Below are positions 1-9,661 of a stretch of DNA of 64,000 nucleotides, in pieces. Source of the DNA: Lachnospiraceae bacterium. GTDB lineage: Bacteria > Bacillota > Clostridia > Lachnospirales > Lachnospiraceae. The position numbers and the translations under genes are program-made. The notes under the pieces are model-generated. The model saw nothing but the letters and a program-made list of their open reading frames with translations. It ran no database searches and was not told where the DNA came from. Where the stretch lies: assembly GCA_017618195.1 (NCBI GenBank), contig JAFZUW010000074.1:62001-126000 (forward strand). Direction: 5' to 3'. How positions within the stretch are numbered: the stretch's first letter is position 1; each line of letters opens with the position of its first letter.

Positions 1-1357
1 CCGGGTTCCCGGATCATGTCTCCGTCCGGCGGGAGCGTCTTCAAAAACCGGATGACGAACGGCAGGGCGATGACAAATGTGATAATGTCGGAAACGGGCT
101 GCGCCGTCTGGATTCCGATCAGTCCGAACTGTTTCTCCGAAAGCCACAATACCGGTATCAGGATCACGCCGCTCCGGAGTCCCGAAAGGAACGAAGCGAC
201 ACGGTTGGCGCCGATGCTTTGAAACAGCATGTTGGCAAATACGGACACCGGCTGGAATATGAGCGCCCATACGAAATAGCGAAGCGCCGTCGTTCCGATA
301 CGGATTACTTCCGGATCCTTCTGGAATATCCGGACAAGATCCTTTGAGAAAACCCATCCGACAACCGCCATGATCGTCAGAAGCGTCTCTCCGAGAAGAA
401 GCGTTACCAGAAACGCCTTCTTTACGCGGGAATACTTCTTTGCTCCGTAGTTAAATGCCGAAACGGGCTGGAAGCCCTGACCGATTCCGAGCGCGAAGGC
501 AAATGCGCAGAAGGATATCCGGTTTACGATCGTCATGGCCGCAACCGCGGCGTCGCTGTAATACCCCGCAAGGCGGTTTAATACCATCGTGCTGATGCTG
601 GAAAGTCCCTGTCTGAGCATGCTCGGAAATCCCGTCGCGCAAATCCGGTACACGTCCGCCGGGTCGGTGCTGCAGAATGCGGCTTCAATCCTGCTCTCCG
701 TCTTATGCATCAGGAACATGCTGAACAGAAGCAGAAATCCGATCGTCTGCGATACCGCCGTTGCGATTCCCGCGCCGGTTACTCCGAGTCCCATCCGAAG
801 CGTGAACAGCCAGTCCAAAAAGATATTCAGTACGCCGCCGGACATCAGTCCGATCATCGCAAGACTCGCGCGTCCCTCATACCGGAGGATGTTGTTCAAA
901 ACACAGCTGGTCGTCAGAAACGGCGCCGCGAGCAGAATGTAGCGGGTGTATTCCTTCGCAAACGGAAGAATCGTCTTCGTGCTCCCGAGAAGCTTCATCA
1001 AAGGGGTCAGGAACACTAACCCCGAAACGGAAAGGATGACACCCGTAGCAAAGCAGCAGAAGAAACCGGTACTTGCGAATTTGGTCGCATTTTCCTTATC
1101 CCTCTTGCCGAGCGATCTCGCGATGATGCTTCCCGCGCCGTGTCCGAACATGAATCCGAACGCCTGAAGGATTGCCATCAGACCGAATACGACGCCGATC
1201 GCGCCCGAAGCGCTCGGGTTGTCCAATTTGCCGACGAAATAGTTGTCGGCGAGATTGTACACGGTCGTAACGAGCATACTCAGAGTCGTCGGAAGCCCCA
1301 GCCGGATTACGAGCATCGCGACCGGGGTCTCCGTCATTTTTCGGAATTGTCTGTCAT
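1..1357 (-). CDS. MATE family multidrug/Na+ antiporter, 3' end cut by window edge
   Basis: Reading the minus strand from an ATG at 1357 gives about 452 residues without a stop before the window edge. The protein is strongly hydrophobic with the spacing of a 12-helix MATE (MOP superfamily) exporter; early residues include TLSMLVTTVYNLADNYFVGK and a later GIGQGFQPVSAFNYGAKK, both typical of the family. MATE proteins exchange Na+ or H+ for cationic drugs or metabolites across the cytoplasmic membrane. Only a few C-terminal residues should be missing, judged by the usual family length of about 450. The gene begins 27 bases after the transglutaminase gene stops, so it is probably the last visible gene of that operon. 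The start lacks an ideal ribosome binding site. Substrate unknown. Confidence 0.88.
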
Positions 1358-1384
1358 CCGTTTCCAATATATGGTCTCTCCGTG

Positions 1385-4006
1385 TTATTGTTTCTTCAGC
1401 GTTCCGCTGACGGGAACGATGTAATAGCAATCCGTGATATCATCCCCGTTTTCATTAATTACATGAATGTACCGGGGCGTATTGGACGACGAGCCGATCT
1501 CATACTGGCTTGCGTCCAATGTAAGCTCGATCCGGTCTCCGCTTGCAAGGGAGCCCTTCGAGATGTACCATCCGCTGCTTTCGAGGCGGCCGTCCATCTC
1601 TCCGCCTTCCATTCCGTAGGTCGTGATTTCCAGGGAACGCTGCTTGATTTTGATGGTCGGAACGGTTTTGGCCGCGATCAGGTATTTGTCCGAAACGTCA
1701 TTTCCGGCGCTGTCGAGCACGTACGCCTCCCAATAGAAAATGTACTCGCCGACATATTCCGGCGCGGACATGGTTTCCGCTTCGCAAACAACCATCTCAT
1801 CGGGTTCAATGGTTCCGTAAAGGAATTCGCCGCCCGGGTTGATGTCCAAAACCGGCAGGCCGTCATACTCTTTTTCGTAGTAGGTGAAATCAACGATGAT
1901 CGGATTGTCCTCTTCTTTAAGCTCTATTCCCTCAATACCGCCGTACTCTCCGAAACCGCCGCCTCCTCCGCCGCCTCCCTGAGAAGGATCCGAAGCGGCT
2001 CCGGTAACTTCCACCGGGATCCAGCCCGTTCCGTTCAGATAAACCTCGGTCCAGGCATGGCCGTCGCCCGGCAATGCTTTGTTCCAGGTACCCTTAAACC
2101 CTTCGGGAGCAAGTCCGACAGCAAATCTTGCCGGAATGCCGTAAGCGCGGTACATCAATGTAGCGGCAGCCGCATAATGCTGGCAGATTCCTTCCTTACT
2201 CTTCGTCAGGAAGTAAACGACCATATCCTGATTGGCCGGGAACGGGGAAAATTCCAGATTGTAGCTGGCCGCCCCTGCGATATAATCGGCGATCTTCTGG
2301 ATAATGTCCTCATCGCTCTCGGAGATTCCTGCCGCGTCACCGAGATCACGGAGCACGGCGTAAACATCATCCGGAACATCCAGATAGTTCTCCAGGACAA
2401 ATGCCGCGTACTCCTGCTCTTCGTCACTCATCGTAACGGGATAGTTTTTCGAAGGCATGCTGTACACTTCACAGCAGTAATCATAGGTGAATCCTTTTCC
2501 GTCTTCGGGTCTCTTCGGATCTTCCGCCATGTAATAAGGATAAACCTCTTTGTTAAGTTTGTTGTTTCGGATATAAATGCGTCTTGCACTCCGTCCGTTC
2601 TCTTTCAGAACGTTACCCGTCAGATAATTCCCGTAGGTTCCGAAATCCTCTTCACCCGGAGTCTTTTTGAAACCGCTGCCGGTATATACGCCGTATGTCG
2701 TCTGGCGGAAGTATGTCCGTCCGCTTTCCAACCCGTAATACTCAAATACCGGGGTTGCGGATTTATACGTACCGTCCACAAGCCCTTCAAACGGCTGGGA
2801 ATCGCGGTCCATATCGAAACTTTCGGGGTCGGGAGCATCATATCCATCGTCATCGGGATCGCCGCCGGAACTAGGTGCGGTTACCTTCAGCGTTCCGTAT
2901 TTGGTTGTAATGTCATAACAAAAAGTAACGTCACCGAACGTTTTGTTCATGATCACGATGTTTTCATAGTCATTCGGAGATTTGCCGGGCAGAAGCTGCA
3001 TTCCGGTATAATCCATCTCCAGACTGTCATCCGCGGCAAGTCCGTCTCCGGCAATCTTACAGGAATGTTTGGTAAGCGGAGTTCCGTCATATTCCTTGCT
3101 TGCGGATTCCGATGTGATCGTAATCTTACGTTTTGCAAATTCCAGCTGGCCATTCACACATGTAATAACATACATGTAGGTAACGTCCTGCCCTTTTTCG
3201 TCGGTGATCAGAACGGTCTTCGGATCGATCTCGTTCGGGGAAATGCCGATTCCGATCTGCTCCCCGACACAACGGAAATGAGCCGTGTGTCCGGTCAGCA
3301 GCGATCCCTGAAGCTGGTATTTGTCCTCGATGACCGAAAGATTCGGATTACCGTTATATTGTACTCTCTTACTTCCGGCTTTTACGGTAAGCTCAACGCG
3401 GATATCCTTTACGGTTCCTGTCTGGAATGCATACGTGTAGCAGTTCTGCGCGCTGCTTCCGTCCTTATGGAACACCTCAACGGAGACCGGCATAACGGTT
3501 CCGGTCTTTCCGAGATAGGAATACTCAAAGACCGTTTCGCCTACGGTATCCCCGTACTTCAGACCGGTAACGGTACAATCCGAAGGATCGACCGTAATCT
3601 CCGCGACCGGAGTATAGTCTTCTTTACTCGGCGCCTTAACCGTAAGCTGTGCGGGACGGATCTCAAACTCCGTTCTGCCCGCATAGCGGCGGATTCCGAT
3701 CGGAGAAACCGTATACGCACGTACTTCATACCGTCCGGCGTTCTTCGGCTTTTCTTTTTGGAAAGACGCATTCTTATCACTTACAAGCCGGTACTCGAAT
3801 TCCTTCGAAACACTGGCTGACAGGGACGGCTCCACTGTCTCTCCGTAGGTAACCGAAGCGCAGCTTACGTCCCCGAAAGACACACCGATTCCGAAAATAA
3901 GCCCCAGCGCAAGCAGTATGACCGTTATGATCACGCCGAGCGCGATAAATGCGGTTCTCAGAATCGCGGCGTATTTTTTGATAAACCGTTCATAATTCTC
4001 ATACAT
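1385..4006 (-). CDS. Membrane-anchored transglutaminase-like protein with YDG/MBG-type repeats
   Basis: An N-terminal membrane helix (about residues 15-45 from the ATG at 4006) precedes a large extracellular part. YDG-type beta repeats are visible (for example SKEYDGTPL and EKEYDGLPVL) before and after a transglutaminase core at roughly 540-680. The core has the catalytic Cys in GICQHYA (near 603) and His in GHAWTEVYL (near 650). The usual third residue, Asp, appears as Glu in GWIPVEVTG. A Gly-rich linker follows. Such cores act as cross-linking enzymes or proteases on surface proteins; activity here is inferred. The ATG at 4006, preceded by GGTGA, is preferred over an in-frame TTG at 4018, which overlaps the upstream gene. 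It lies fourth after the AAA genes in one operon and just before the MATE gene. Confidence 0.85.
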   Translation of the reverse strand: MYENYERFIKKYAAILRTAFIALGVIITVILLALGLIFGIGVSFGDVSCASVTYGETVEPSLSASVSKEFEYRLVSDKNASFQKEKPKNAGRYEVRAYTVSPIGIRRYAGRTEFEIRPAQLTVKAPSKEDYTPVAEITVDPSDCTVTGLKYGDTVGETVFEYSYLGKTGTVMPVSVEVFHKDGSSAQNCYTYAFQTGTVKDIRVELTVKAGSKRVQYNGNPNLSVIEDKYQLQGSLLTGHTAHFRCVGEQIGIGISPNEIDPKTVLITDEKGQDVTYMYVITCVNGQLEFAKRKITITSESASKEYDGTPLTKHSCKIAGDGLAADDSLEMDYTGMQLLPGKSPNDYENIVIMNKTFGDVTFCYDITTKYGTLKVTAPSSGGDPDDDGYDAPDPESFDMDRDSQPFEGLVDGTYKSATPVFEYYGLESGRTYFRQTTYGVYTGSGFKKTPGEEDFGTYGNYLTGNVLKENGRSARRIYIRNNKLNKEVYPYYMAEDPKRPEDGKGFTYDYCCEVYSMPSKNYPVTMSDEEQEYAAFVLENYLDVPDDVYAVLRDLGDAAGISESDEDIIQKIADYIAGAASYNLEFSPFPANQDMVVYFLTKSKEGICQHYAAAATLMYRAYGIPARFAVGLAPEGFKGTWNKALPGDGHAWTEVYLNGTGWIPVEVTGAASDPSQGGGGGGGGFGEYGGIEGIELKEEDNPIIVDFTYYEKEYDGLPVLDINPGGEFLYGTIEPDEMVVCEAETMSAPEYVGEYIFYWEAYVLDSAGNDVSDKYLIAAKTVPTIKIKQRSLEITTYGMEGGEMDGRLESSGWYISKGSLASGDRIELTLDASQYEIGSSSNTPRYIHVINENGDDITDCYYIVPVSGTLKKQ

Positions 4007-4011
4007 AGTAA

Positions 4012-5145
4012 TCACCAATGAATTACGGCCTGTCCGTAATAGTAAGCTATCTGGTAATAGCTTGCCACATCGACGAGACTTCCGCTCGGATGGATGTATA
4101 CCCTGACAACGGTATTTTCCCTCTCTCCCACGTCATGTATCGTCTGCTGTATCGTCGTTACCGTAATTTCTTCCCCTTGTGCAAGCGTTCCGCTTATGAT
4201 CTCCCAGTCATCCTTTACCGCGTTCTCCCTGCCGGTTTCCCGTTCAATGTCGAACGTACGGATAGCGATCTGTCTGGGTGTTACGATAAGCAGTCCCGGA
4301 TTAAGAGTCACCTCATAAAGATCCGTGACATCCTCGTCTTTTGAATTGTAAATCTTTGCTTCGATACTGTTGATACGTTTACCGACACCGGTGATTTTAC
4401 CGACGGCATGTATCTCGACACGGTCACCCGCATGCAGTTCGCCGGCCTCGACCCAGCACTCGTCATCGGACATTTCAACTCCGTCGTATTCTTTTTCTTT
4501 GGATCCGGACGAAATCGTGATGTAGCCGTTCCGGATAATGACGTAACCGTATTCGCATGTGATATCATAGTTTCCGGTTACGAGGTTGTTGTCTACGTCA
4601 TAAATGTTCGGCGTAAAATAGTTCTCATAGCGGCCGGGCTCCGTAAACTCGCCGAAATCCGTCGCCTCAATGTGATCCCCGATACGGAGACGGCCGTCGG
4701 ACTGATGGGCGCGGTCGCATTTGACCGGGCTGCCGTCATAGATTACCGTCTTCGAATCGCTTGTGATTGTAATCTTTCTTTTCGTAATCTCCAGGTCTCC
4801 GAGACGAAGCTCCAGATCATACTGATCCGTAACGTCCAGTCCGCCCTTGTCGATCACGGAAACCTCGGCATAGTTTTCGCTCTTGCCGAAAGCGGTACGC
4901 TCTCCGCGAACGATTACGCGAAGCGTGTGCTCCTTTAACGGTTCTCCCTCGATCAGCGTCCATTCGTCGCAGCGGAGCGGCGTTCCGTCATATTCCTTCG
5001 TGTCGCTGCCCGTTGAAATAACCAGCTTGATCTTACGGATCTGGAAACTTCCGGTTGATATGATTCCCGTGAGGACGATCAGCGCTATGACAAGCGCGAT
5101 GCACAGGGAACCGAACAGATAAATTGGTATATGCTTCTTATGCAT
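4012..5145 (-). CDS. Single-pass membrane protein with tandem YDG/MBG-type repeats
   Basis: From the ATG at 5145 (AAGGA 8 bases upstream) the protein has 377 residues: a short basic N-terminus (MHKKHIPIYLFG), one membrane helix, then four beta-rich repeats of about 85 residues. Each repeat opens with a YDG-type motif such as TKEYDGTPL, VIYDGSPV or KEYDGVEM and closes with strand pairs resembling LEITKRKI. These repeats are known from bacterial surface adhesin-like proteins and are probably extracellular. No enzymatic motif is visible. An in-frame start 60 bases further upstream is possible but would add a Gly/Ala/Gln-rich stretch with no clear ribosome binding site. The gene sits between an AAA ATPase and the transglutaminase protein that carries the same repeats, so the two may interact or be cross-linked. 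Confidence 0.82.
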   Translation of the reverse strand: MHKKHIPIYLFGSLCIALVIALIVLTGIISTGSFQIRKIKLVISTGSDTKEYDGTPLRCDEWTLIEGEPLKEHTLRVIVRGERTAFGKSENYAEVSVIDKGGLDVTDQYDLELRLGDLEITKRKITITSDSKTVIYDGSPVKCDRAHQSDGRLRIGDHIEATDFGEFTEPGRYENYFTPNIYDVDNNLVTGNYDITCEYGYVIIRNGYITISSGSKEKEYDGVEMSDDECWVEAGELHAGDRVEIHAVGKITGVGKRINSIEAKIYNSKDEDVTDLYEVTLNPGLLIVTPRQIAIRTFDIERETGRENAVKDDWEIISGTLAQGEEITVTTIQQTIHDVGERENTVVRVYIHPSGSLVDVASYYQIAYYYGQAVIHW

Positions 5146-5241
5146 TCTGGTGTCCTTACTGCAGGCTTGATTCCGGCCGGTGCCCGCCTGCTGCGGCGCC
5201 GGCATGGTCTGAACACTCCGTTCAAACCTCTCTCCCCACTT

Positions 5242-6627
5242 TTAGGATGTCATCTGACGCAGGAATCTCAAATAATTGCTGCAAAGAGGAGTTCCGTTCT
5301 CTCCGAACAGTTCCTCAAGCTTCTCCATCAGCCCCGCGCTTGCCTTTGCGATCACTGCGGGATTCTGGCCCTCGAGCTTTCGAAGGATCTTCTTCGAAAG
5401 GAAATCGTCAAGCGCTTCCCTCTCGGTTCCGCCGCAGGCAATGTACATCGAAACGTATTTCTCCATCTGGTTCCGGATACGGTTACCGTAGGTGATGTGA
5501 TAATTTTCCATCAGGAATTCGTCGATTTCTTCCACCTGGCGTCTTGCGGTGTCGGACATCGGAAACGTTCTTTCCGCTCCGTCCGCCAAAGCCTTAAACG
5601 CGGAGTAGGAAATCCGGATTCCGTCGCTCGGCTCCGGGAGGAACGCTCCTGCCTTGCGGTCAAGGTTCATGACCATCGCACGGTCGTATACCTTATCGGA
5701 TACGGCAAATGTGGAGTCGTCGTTGTTGGCGGTGCCGATGAACCACACATTTTCCGGAATACGGAAGCGGCCCTGTACGAACAGCTCCGGATCCTTCTCC
5801 CAAGTATCGGAAGTCATCTCCAGATAACGGTTGTCCGCACTTAGCTCCATCAGCGAAAGGAAATCCGCGAAATAATACTCGACACGCGCGATGTTCACTT
5901 CGTCGAGAACGACGATGTAAATCTCGTCCGTATAGCGTGCCTCATATAGCTTCTTCAAAAGCGGGCTCTCGCTGAAACGCTTCGTAAACTCATTGAAATA
6001 ACCGATAACGTCCGCACGCTCACGCCACATCGGCTGCACGGAAATAACCGTCGAGCGGTTGTTCAGATACTCTCCGAACGCGGTTGCAAGCGATGTCTTA
6101 CCGGTACCGGACAGACCCTGCATGATCATCAGGTGCGATACGGCAAAGCCTGCCACAAACTTGCGGATGTCATCCTCTTCGTAATACAGTCCGAGGCGGT
6201 CGGCCGCATAATTGCGGAAGTCGTTGCAGATATACTGCAGACTCGCAATCGACTGATACGCCGGTGCCGTATATTCCTTCATGTCTTCGTCGATCTGGCA
6301 GAGCGAATGGAACCGTACGCCCTCCTCTTCCTCTTCTTCCTTATCACGGAACAGAATAAAGCCGACCTTTTCCTTCGCGATGAAAATCGTCAGCGCGCAT
6401 ATTCCGAGCGGCAGCAGAAGTGCAAGCAGCAGCGTCAGATACACGGTTTCCGATTTTACGAGCGAACGCTCGCCGAATACGCCTGCGAGATCATCGTTAC
6501 TCGCGTTGCCGATTCCGATGATGATCAGAATGATGCACAGAAGTGACAATCCGCCGACGATCAGAAACAGTCTGTAAAACGAAAAACCTCTTTTCTTCTC
6601 CTCCAACCAAATCACTTCCTTCCCCAC
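5242..6627 (-). CDS. Membrane-anchored McrB-like AAA+ ATPase (paralogue 1)
   Basis: 461 residues. Two membrane helices (about 19-40 and 62-84) are followed by an acidic linker and an AAA+ domain. Walker A is GLSGTGKTS (about 171-179), Walker B is VVLDEVNIARVEYY (about 239-252), and the sensor region is GTANNDDSTFAVSDKVYDRA (about 298-317). The Walker B sequence and the last motif resemble the McrB GTPase/AAA_5 branch more than MoxR, though the McrB MNxxDRS signature is altered. The C-terminal part is helical (lid). The gene begins inside or at the end of the upstream coiled-coil gene; the start could be the GTG at 6627 or GTG/TTG codons a few residues later. A paralogue lies on the other side of the coiled-coil gene, suggesting a hetero-oligomeric ring. 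Function unknown. Confidence 0.85.
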   Translation of the reverse strand: MGKEVIWLEEKKRGFSFYRLFLIVGGLSLLCIILIIIGIGNASNDDLAGVFGERSLVKSETVYLTLLLALLLPLGICALTIFIAKEKVGFILFRDKEEEEEEGVRFHSLCQIDEDMKEYTAPAYQSIASLQYICNDFRNYAADRLGLYYEEDDIRKFVAGFAVSHLMIMQGLSGTGKTSLATAFGEYLNNRSTVISVQPMWRERADVIGYFNEFTKRFSESPLLKKLYEARYTDEIYIVVLDEVNIARVEYYFADFLSLMELSADNRYLEMTSDTWEKDPELFVQGRFRIPENVWFIGTANNDDSTFAVSDKVYDRAMVMNLDRKAGAFLPEPSDGIRISYSAFKALADGAERTFPMSDTARRQVEEIDEFLMENYHITYGNRIRNQMEKYVSMYIACGGTEREALDDFLSKKILRKLEGQNPAVIAKASAGLMEKLEELFGENGTPLCSNYLRFLRQMTS

Positions 6628-8102
6628 AGAATCCGCTTACGGATCTTCTTCTTGGCACTCTTCCAGTTCTTCTGATAGAACCGTTCGAATGCTTCCCGTT
6701 CTTTCTCAAGTTCGAGGAACGCTTCGCGCTCGGTCATCTCCTGAACGGGCTTCACGTGTTCCTCAAGTAAACCGATCAGTCTTGCTTCGAGATAACGGTT
6801 TCTTGAAAGCTGCTCGTCTTTTTCTTTTCTCATGTCTTCGGCCGCTTTCGCAAGTCCTTCCGCGCGAAGCGTTTCCTGACGCATCTCGGCGGTCAGTCTT
6901 CCCGCAACCGATTCCTTCTCAAGCTGTACCTGCTTTACACGGTCCTCAAGAAGCTTTCTCTGAAGCTCAGACTCGGTAAGCTCCGTCTGCGCGCGTTCCG
7001 CCTCGGCAAGTCTTCTGCGAAGCGCGTCGATCTCTCCTTCACGCTCCTCAATAACCGACAGCAGGTATTTCCGCTGCTCTTCGGGACTTAAGTTGCCGTT
7101 CTGATACAGCTCCGCAAATCTCTTTCTGCGCTCTTCCTCGCGTCTTCTTTCTTCGGCGAGGTAATTGGCTTCGAGCTGGTCCTCGGCGTTCTTACCGTAC
7201 TTGAAGTTCAGATACATGGCTGCGATGACCATGTCCGTAATCTCCTCTTCCAAAGCAGCGGAGAACGGGCTGATCTGAAACTCTCTCTTATTGATGGTAT
7301 ACCCGTCCTTTTCGTAAGAACTTAAGAAGTCGTACAGGGCAACCACTTCTTTGAAATGAGTATCCATGCGAAGGACGTTCGTTCTCGTGATCGGCGGGCT
7401 CACCATCGGAGCAAGCGCCATCTCACGCATGAGCGGCATGTTTAACAGCATCGCAAGGGCTCCCGACATGCTTTCGATGCGGGCGATCTTGCGGCCGTTC
7501 TCCTCTTCCGTATCGGAAAGGCCGCCGGTGCTGTCGCTTAATTTGAATTCCACGGCAAGCGTTCCGCCGGGCGCGCTCACCTTCTTTGAAAACTGCATCT
7601 CCGCGCTCCGCTCTTTCCACGCGTTGTTGATCTTGAAATAACGGTGGTCGATGAAATCCCTCGCGTAGCAGATTACCATGTAAAGGACGCGGTTTTCATA
7701 TACGGCGTAGTTGCTTTCGTTCTCGTATACTTTTAATTTGTCCGGGATCAGATCCTCTCCCTCGTCCGGCACGTGCGTGATCATCTCACTGTGACGCGCC
7801 AGATGCTCGACGGACGATCTGGAAACCTTGCGGACACGCTCGATCGGAGAGATATTGCCCTCCGACTTGATGAACTGACGGTCTTCGCGGATCGCCGCTT
7901 CCAAATGCGGAATGGCTGTTTCGATCCGTTCCATCCAGTCGTTCTCGATTTGAATATCAAACGAGACGTCGGACAGCTTCTCATCGTGGCGTCCGTTTCT
8001 CGAAATCAGTCCCCTGAGCTTCGCGGTTGCTTTCGTTTCCGTCAGTTCCTCGCGAAACCGTTTCAGGGCCCGATGATATTGATCCATTATCGTATCATAC
8101 AT
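6612..8102 (-). CDS. Coiled-coil protein with a DUF2357/McrC-like N-terminal region
   Basis: About 496 residues from the ATG at 8102 (AGGGA about 8 bases upstream); a GTG start at 8132 is also open. The N-terminal two thirds contain VYENESNYAVYENRVLYMV and PPITRTNVLRMDTHFKEV. This pattern (an ENR helix, later a conserved TNVLR segment) recalls DUF2357/McrC-type partners of McrB-like ATPases; it is a tentative reading without a profile search. Residues of about 310-450 are a long charged coiled coil (Glu, Arg, Leu, Gln rich), and the C-terminus is very basic. I see no PD-(D/E)XK nuclease motif and no membrane helix. It lies between the two AAA paralogues and overlaps the second, so it is likely their adaptor or substrate-binding partner. 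Confidence 0.72.
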   Translation of the reverse strand: MYDTIMDQYHRALKRFREELTETKATAKLRGLISRNGRHDEKLSDVSFDIQIENDWMERIETAIPHLEAAIREDRQFIKSEGNISPIERVRKVSRSSVEHLARHSEMITHVPDEGEDLIPDKLKVYENESNYAVYENRVLYMVICYARDFIDHRYFKINNAWKERSAEMQFSKKVSAPGGTLAVEFKLSDSTGGLSDTEEENGRKIARIESMSGALAMLLNMPLMREMALAPMVSPPITRTNVLRMDTHFKEVVALYDFLSSYEKDGYTINKREFQISPFSAALEEEITDMVIAAMYLNFKYGKNAEDQLEANYLAEERRREEERRKRFAELYQNGNLSPEEQRKYLLSVIEEREGEIDALRRRLAEAERAQTELTESELQRKLLEDRVKQVQLEKESVAGRLTAEMRQETLRAEGLAKAAEDMRKEKDEQLSRNRYLEARLIGLLEEHVKPVQEMTEREAFLELEKEREAFERFYQKNWKSAKKKIRKRILWGRK

Positions 8103-8192
8103 AATTGTTTCCCTAAAGGCAGGCCTGGACACGATCGGCGGCGCGCCTGCTACGGCGCCGATCCGGTCTGAAGCGATTCTTCAGAACTTCTC

Positions 8193-9512
8193 CTACTGGG
8201 CATTTCTCCTCAGCCGGTCAAGGCTGTCCCTGCACGAAGGCATATTGTCCGCACCGAACGTCGACGTGAACAGTTCCTCCATTTCATCCATCGAATAGCG
8301 GATTACGATCGGGCTCAATCCGTCAAGCTTACGAAGAACCTTCTTGGCAAGCATGTCGTCCACGGCATCGATTTCCTTTCCGCCGCAAGCCAGATAAAGC
8401 GGAATGTACTCTTCCATCTGTCTGCGGATACGGTTACCGTAGGTAATGCGGAAACGATCCGTCAGGAACTCGTCGATGATGCGGATCTTGTCGCGCATCT
8501 CATCGGAAAGACGGAAGCGCGTCTTAGCGGAACGAACCAGTTCCCGGAAATGCGTGAAGCTGATGCGGTTGCCGTCGTTTTTAAGCGGAACGAATTCCTC
8601 GGCCTTGCGGTCCAGGTTCATGATCATCGCACGGTCGTAAACCTTATCGGATACGGCAAATGTGGAGTCGTCGTTGTTGGCCGTGCCGATGAACCACACA
8701 TTTTCCGGAATACGCAGACGTCCGCGCTCGAGGAGCCTCGGGTCGTCCTTCCAGGTATCCGAAACGACTTCGAGATAACGGTTTGCGGGACTCAGTTCCA
8801 TCTGGGAAAGGAAATCCGCAAAGTAATACTCAACACGCGCGATGTTCATCTCGTCGAGAACGATGACGTACATCTCGTCGGTATATCTCGCCTCGTACAG
8901 CTTCTTCAAAAGGGTACCTTCGCTGAAACGCTTCGTGAACTCGTTGAAGTAGCCGATGATGTCGGAACGTTCCTTCCACATCGGCTGTACGGATACAACC
9001 GTTGAAGGATTGTTCAGGTAGTTTCCGAACGCGGTAGCCATGGAAGTCTTACCGGTACCGGACAGACCCTGCATGACAAGCAGGTGCGAAACGCCGATGC
9101 CCGCGATGAATCTGCGGATATCTTCTTCGCTGTAGTAAAGGCCGAGATTGGCGGCCGCATAGTTCCGGAAATTGCGGCACATGTCAATCAGGGTAATGTC
9201 TTCATCGTAAGCCGGAGCCCTGTACGCGGCATACGCTCTGTCCATCTGGACAAGCGAATGGAAACGGGACGTGATTCCGTCGTCATCGTCGTCGACGGAT
9301 TCAACCCCGTCCGCGTAACCTCCTTCTTCGGACAAACGGGAAGCTTTTTTGGCTTTGTCATCTTCACGGATCATGATCAGAACCGTTCCGATCAAAGCAG
9401 CAATACATAAAAACAGAATTACAAAATAGATTGTAATGGCGACACCCGAAGACAGGAATTCCCACAAGGATTCGAACAGCGTTCCGAATGTCGGTAACAG
9501 AGTGTAAGTCAT
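8193..9512 (-). CDS. Membrane-anchored McrB-like AAA+ ATPase (paralogue 2)
   Basis: About 439 residues from the ATG at 9512, which has an ideal GGAGGG seven bases upstream; an in-frame TTG at 9527 is less likely. One membrane helix (about 25-48) replaces the two of paralogue 1. The AAA+ domain is closely similar to it: Walker A GLSGTGKTS, Walker B IVLDEMNIARVEYYFADF and sensor segment GTANNDDSTFAVSDKVYDRA. The two proteins share long identical stretches, so they arose by duplication, with the coiled-coil gene inserted or kept between them. As first gene of the operon it follows a promoter at 9586-9613. The likely role is ATP-driven remodelling at the inner face of the membrane; the target is unknown. 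Confidence 0.85.
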   Translation of the reverse strand: MTYTLLPTFGTLFESLWEFLSSGVAITIYFVILFLCIAALIGTVLIMIREDDKAKKASRLSEEGGYADGVESVDDDDDGITSRFHSLVQMDRAYAAYRAPAYDEDITLIDMCRNFRNYAAANLGLYYSEEDIRRFIAGIGVSHLLVMQGLSGTGKTSMATAFGNYLNNPSTVVSVQPMWKERSDIIGYFNEFTKRFSEGTLLKKLYEARYTDEMYVIVLDEMNIARVEYYFADFLSQMELSPANRYLEVVSDTWKDDPRLLERGRLRIPENVWFIGTANNDDSTFAVSDKVYDRAMIMNLDRKAEEFVPLKNDGNRISFTHFRELVRSAKTRFRLSDEMRDKIRIIDEFLTDRFRITYGNRIRRQMEEYIPLYLACGGKEIDAVDDMLAKKVLRKLDGLSPIVIRYSMDEMEELFTSTFGADNMPSCRDSLDRLRRNAQ

Positions 9513-9585
9513 ATCATCCCTCCGCAATCCGGCTTTCGCCGGGTATTATGCTTTTGTAAAAAAGCACATAAACACTCAATTTGAT

Positions 9586-9613
9586 ATTATACCACAAATA
9601 CGGATTTTTACAA
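9586..9613 (-). promoter_or_regulatory. Promoter of the AAA/YDG/transglutaminase operon
   Basis: On the minus strand TTGTAA (9608-9613), a 16-base spacer and TATAAT (9586-9591), with an extended -10 TGG just before it. The leader to the ATG at 9512 is about 70 bases. The -35 box directly abuts the T-tract of the tRNA terminator. Confidence 0.6.
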
Positions 9614-9648
9614 CAAAAAACACCCCGCAGATTCTCATCTGCGAGGTG
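9612..9648 (-). terminator. Intrinsic terminator after tRNA-Leu
   Basis: Minus-strand hairpin CACCTCGCAGAT / ATCTGCGGGGTG (9621-9648, one mismatch) followed by a run of six T and more. It insulates the tRNA gene from the AAA operon. Confidence 0.8.
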
Positions 9649-9661
9649 CTTAATTCTGATT

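Noticed and set aside
1382-3820. 812-codon open frame on the plus strand
   Set aside because: It lies opposite the transglutaminase gene, has no family motif and mirrors its codon pattern; a shadow of a GC-balanced coding region.
1-9512. A McrBC-type restriction system
   Set aside because: No PD-(D/E)XK nuclease motif or DNA-binding domain is visible, and the ATPases are membrane anchored; kept only as a distant relation.
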